Below, one piece after another: positions 61,315 to 64,000 of a stretch of 64,000 nucleotides of DNA. Each line of letters starts with the position of its first letter. Position 1 is the first letter of the stretch. The position numbers were made by a program, and so were the translations under genes. The notes under the pieces are model-generated. The model did not search any database, was not told where the DNA came from, and saw only the letters and a list, made by a program, of their open reading frames with translations. Source of the DNA: Amycolatopsis sp. FBCC-B4732 (GTDB taxonomy: Bacteria; Actinomycetota; Actinomycetes; Mycobacteriales; Pseudonocardiaceae); contig NZ_CP095376.1 in NCBI RefSeq assembly GCF_023008405.1, positions 6,614,501 to 6,678,500 on the forward strand, given 5' to 3'.

Positions 61315-61869
61315 TCAGCCGGCGAGCTTCCGGAGCCGGAACGCGAGAACCAGCAGCACGATCCCGTAGGTCAGCGCGTAGATGCCGACGAGCAGCGCGA
61401 CGCCGTACGCGCCGGCGATCGGGTTGATCACGATCAGGATGCCGGCGAGCACGGAGATCGCGCCGGCCAGGATCAGGAAGGCCTCGCCCTGGATCTGCTT
61501 GCGCAGGCGGATCGCCGCGGCGATTTCGGCGATTCCGGTGACGATCGCCCACAGGCCGACCAGCAGGGCCAGCAGCAGGACGGTGATGCCCGGCCAGACG
61601 AGGACGAGGATCCCGGCGACGATGCCGAGCGCGCCGAGGACCCCGTAGGCGGCGCGGTGCCCGGCGTCACCCGGGCGGAAGGCCTGCATGAGGCCGCCGA
61701 TGCCGTCGACGATCGCGTAGACGCCGTAGAGGATCGCCAGGACGAGGACGGTGGCGCCCGGCCAGATCAGCGCGAAGAGCCCGAAGAGCACGGCGAACCC
61801 GCCGCGCAGGGCCACCAGCGGCCAGGCCCGGCGGGGTTCGACGACGGAGAACGCTGCGAAGGAGGTCAT
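61315..61869 (-). CDS. HdeD family membrane protein (DUF308)
   Basis: 184 residues with six hydrophobic helices in three pairs, as in Hde[99 protein letters not shown] and [20 protein letters not shown]. Family members are linked to acid and other stress tolerance. ATG at 61869 follows GGGAGCGG. Ends 13 bases before the rnz start, so possibly one unit. Confidence 0.88.
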   Translation of the reverse strand: MTSFAAFSVVEPRRAWPLVALRGGFAVLFGLFALIWPGATVLVLAILYGVYAIVDGIGGLMQAFRPGDAGHRAAYGVLGALGIVAGILVLVWPGITVLLLALLVGLWAIVTGIAEIAAAIRLRKQIQGEAFLILAGAISVLAGILIVINPIAGAYGVALLVGIYALTYGIVLLVLAFRLRKLAG

Positions 61870-61972
61870 CTGCCGCTCCCGGATCGGTTGGGGACCCCAG
61901 TATCGCGACGACCACCCGCGCGCGGCGCCCCGAACAACCCGTTCGGGGTAACTCCACTGTGGACTTGAAGGA

Positions 61973-62010
61973 CCGGCGTGCGCCGCGGCCGCCACCACGG
62001 CGCACGCCGG
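61973..62010 (-). terminator. Hairpin at the end of the beta-helix gene
   Basis: CCGGCGTGCGCCG (61973-61985) and its perfect complement (61998-62010) form a 13-bp stem with a 12-base loop, starting four bases after the stop codon of the minus-strand gene at 62015. No T-run follows. It is a likely 3' end signal or RNA-stabilising structure. A second small inverted repeat (CCCCGAAC/GTTCGGGG, 61928-61948) lies further downstream. Confidence 0.6.
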
Positions 62011-62014
62011 TTGC

Positions 62015-64000
62015 TCAGGGGTAGCTCACCAGGTTCGACGGCCGGGTGCCGTCGGGGGTGATGTCTCCCGTGTTGTTGATGACGTGGTTGATGCGGCCCT
62101 GGGTGCCCAGGGAAACGGTCACCATGTCGTGGAACCGGACGTTCGGGTTGGTCGGCGCCTCGTACGCGTGCGCGCTCACGACCGAGGGGTTGGTGCTGAA
62201 GAAGCAGTAGCTGCCCAGGCCCCACGCTTCGTGGCTGGTGACGTTCGGGCCCACCTTGTACGCGGAGTAGCCCGGCGTGGACCCGTTCATCCAGCTCGCC
62301 TGGTCCGGCACGTCGTAGGGCATCTCGTTCTGGAAGAAGTACGTCCGGCCGCCGTTGCCGTTCCAGACGACCTGCGTCTTCTGGTAGTGCTCGACGAACA
62401 GGCCGTACATCGTCACGTTGTTCCCGTTGACCGTGAGGCCGTTGTCGGCCGTGTTGGTGGTCCAGCCGACGTTGTTGCCGTTGTCGGCGTGGTCGGCGCG
62501 CCAGATCCACATGTGGTCGCCGATGACGTTGCTGCTGTTGACGACCAGGCTGTTCGTGGCCTTGCCGACGGCCGGGCCGCCGATCCGGAAGAACACGTCG
62601 TGCAGCGACGTCGGGTCGGCCGCGTGGTTCGCGCTCGAGCCGGCCGGGCCGACCTGCATGAGCGTGGCCGAGTTGGTCGTGCCGGCGTCGATCAGCAGGC
62701 CGGCGACCTTGACGCCGTCGACGTCGTCGACGTTCATCGCGGTGACGCCGCCGTCCGGCACCAGCGTGGCGATGCCGAGGCCGAGCACGACGGTGTCCGG
62801 CCGGGTGACGTGCAGTGCCTGGTTCAGGTGGTAGACACCGGGCGTGACCAGCAGGTTCTTGCCCGCGGCGAGCGCCGCGTTCATGTCCGCGGCGGTGGCG
62901 CCGGGCTTGGCGATGTAGAACTGGCCGATCGGCAGCGACGTGCCGGGCGCGGTGCCGTTCGCCCAGCTCGTGCCGGACGCGTTGGTCTTCACGCCGGGCA
63001 CGAAGACCTGGTAGTTTCCGGCGCCGTCGAGGTAGAGGAAGGGCTTCTCGCGCACGACCGGCGTCTGGGCGACCGTGGTGTAGGGCGGGCTCGGGAAGGT
63101 GTTCGCCGGAGCGCCCTGGACGCCCGCGAAGACCATGTTCCAGTTCGAGCCGTTCCAGCTGCCGAACTGCGAGTTGCGGGAAATCCACTGCTGCTGCGAG
63201 CCGGAGCGGACCTGGCCGTCGATCTTCGTGTCGGAGATCCAGCCGCCGCTGGCCCAGCCACCGTCGTCGAGCTGCAGGTCACCGCGGACGTGCATGCGGC
63301 GGTACGGCGCGGCCTGGCTGACCGCCCACCGGTCGGCGCCCCCGGTCGGCGTCACGGACAGGTTTTCCGCGCCCCGCCAGAAGTTCTGGGTGGCGTTCTG
63401 CGGCGGGAACCAGTCGGCCTCGACGTGCACGGCGCCGTTGACGGTGACGGCGTCGGGGCTCAGGCCGAGGCCGAGGACCTGCGTGTAGAAGCCGACGTTG
63501 ACGTCGTTGGCGTAGGTGCCCGGCTTGAACATCACGGCGTAGCGCTGGCTGCCGAACTGGTTGCGTTCCTGCTGGCTGAAAATGCTGTTAAGCCGGCTTT
63601 GGATGGTCGAACTCGGCATGGACGGGTCGAAGATCACGACGTTCGGCCCGAAGTCCGGCTGGCCCGGCGGCTGGCTGGTGTTCACGGGGGTCAGCATGAA
63701 GGACTGCGCGGTGGTGCCGTTGCAGGCGTACTGCTGGAGCTGAACCGAGTCGGCGACGGACGCGCCCGGGACGTCGAGGCACTTCCCGCTGTTGCGGCTG
63801 ACGAAGTGGTACCGGCCGCTGCCTTCGTCGACGGCCTGCCACTGCTGGTTGGCCCCGTTCGAGTAGGACCACAGCTGCACCAGCCCACCATCGGCGGTGG
63901 AGACGTTCGTGACATCCCAGGCGGCGGCCGGGTTGGTGCGCGCGTTCACCCGGAAGTAGCCGTCCCCGGTCGACTGGAACTGCCACTGCTGCGAGCTGCT
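62015..64000 (-). CDS. Secreted RICIN-lectin and beta-helix protein, 3' part
   Basis: At least 661 residues, cut at the N-terminus by the window edge. The visible N-terminal 95 residues are a ricin-B lectin module with QxW motifs (SSSQQWQFQSTGDGYFRVNA, QLWSYSNGANQQWQAVDE, NSGKCLDVPGASVAD). The remainder is a right-handed parallel beta-helix of the pectate-lyase/GH55-like class: FSQQERNQFGSQRYAVMFKP, YTQVLGLGLSPDAVTVNGAV, VNGNNVTMYGLFVEHYQKTQ and YFFQNEMPYDVP. Homologues are sometimes labelled adenylyl cyclase without basis. Probably a polysaccharide-active enzyme such as an exo-beta-1,3-glucanase, but no catalytic residue can be assigned here. Confidence 0.75.
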   Translation of the reverse strand, partial: SSSQQWQFQSTGDGYFRVNARTNPAAAWDVTNVSTADGGLVQLWSYSNGANQQWQAVDEGSGRYHFVSRNSGKCLDVPGASVADSVQLQQYACNGTTAQSFMLTPVNTSQPPGQPDFGPNVVIFDPSMPSSTIQSRLNSIFSQQERNQFGSQRYAVMFKPGTYANDVNVGFYTQVLGLGLSPDAVTVNGAVHVEADWFPPQNATQNFWRGAENLSVTPTGGADRWAVSQAAPYRRMHVRGDLQLDDGGWASGGWISDTKIDGQVRSGSQQQWISRNSQFGSWNGSNWNMVFAGVQGAPANTFPSPPYTTVAQTPVVREKPFLYLDGAGNYQVFVPGVKTNASGTSWANGTAPGTSLPIGQFYIAKPGATAADMNAALAAGKNLLVTPGVYHLNQALHVTRPDTVVLGLGIATLVPDGGVTAMNVDDVDGVKVAGLLIDAGTTNSATLMQVGPAGSSANHAADPTSLHDVFFRIGGPAVGKATNSLVVNSSNVIGDHMWIWRADHADNGNNVGWTTNTADNGLTVNGNNVTMYGLFVEHYQKTQVVWNGNGGRTYFFQNEMPYDVPDQASWMNGSTPGYSAYKVGPNVTSHEAWGLGSYCFFSTNPSVVSAHAYEAPTNPNVRFHDMVTVSLGTQGRINHVINNTGDITPDGTRPSNLVSYP

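Noticed and set aside
62015..64000. Adenylyl cyclase
   Set aside because: This label occurs on similar proteins, but no class I-III cyclase motif is visible; the text is lectin plus beta-helix.

Overview
The window is about 70% G+C, has strong GC bias at third codon positions, uses many GTG and TTG starts, and its operons often overlap by ATGA, GTGA or TTGA. With an iniBAC-type locus, a two-shell Family 2B encapsulin locus and many lipoproteins and secreted glycosidases, this points to a filamentous actinomycete, most likely Pseudonocardiales (Amycolatopsis-like). The genus is inferred from gene content only. I found no rRNA, tRNA or CRISPR array.

Layout. 1-4389: the end of a sugar-binding protein, a secreted phytase-type esterase, and a pair of envelope proteins. 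4898-8699: two Family 2B encapsulin shell paralogues and a polyprenyl diphosphate synthase cargo in one operon. 9326-16327: a CapA lipoprotein, then a complete CUT2 sugar ABC importer with a GntR/FCD regulator and a secreted GH88/GH105 hydrolase. 16330-20338: DNA polymerase IV, then a winged-helix regulator, a membrane protein and an ABC-2 exporter with a palindromic operator. 20493-23814: a secreted S33 aminopeptidase, then a caspase-EACC1 predicted conflict module. 23860-28150: a polar amino acid ABC importer whose last gene fuses a class-V PLP enzyme to a YheO-type PAS and HTH regulator; its divergent promoter carries two operator-like repeats 20 bp apart. 28247-33723: an oxidoreductase, a NADAR protein, a GH8 enzyme, a flavin/F420-type protein, and a TetR plus acyl-CoA ligase pair with a perfect palindromic operator.

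33816-38194: two divergent RidA/regulator pairs face each other across two stacked insertion sequences. Three CTAG copies show that the stop codons of the two regulators once overlapped there. 38191-46129: an iniBAC-like locus (IniB-like, two dynamin-like proteins) divergent from an Hsp70-like protein and an IniR-like LuxR ATPase. 46620-50813: a sulfite-oxidase-like/ferredoxin-reductase pair, a pentapeptide-repeat protein, an ornithine-cyclodeaminase homologue, and small membrane or lipid-associated proteins. 51340-55721: a four-gene TelA/VWA/solute-binding operon. 55804-61869: a carboxylesterase, a CRP-domain histidine kinase and a receiver-flavin oxidoreductase in one overlapping operon, then an RNase Z-type hydrolase and an HdeD protein. 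62015-64000: the end of a secreted lectin/beta-helix protein.

Three of the longest non-coding stretches (8700-9325, 46130-46619, 50814-51339) all lie between convergent genes and all hold different degenerate tandem repeats. The strongest candidates for under-described biology are the two-shell encapsulin locus, the caspase-EACC1 pair, the PLP-enzyme/regulator fusion, the iniBAC-Hsp70-IniR cluster and the TelA/VWA/SBP operon.
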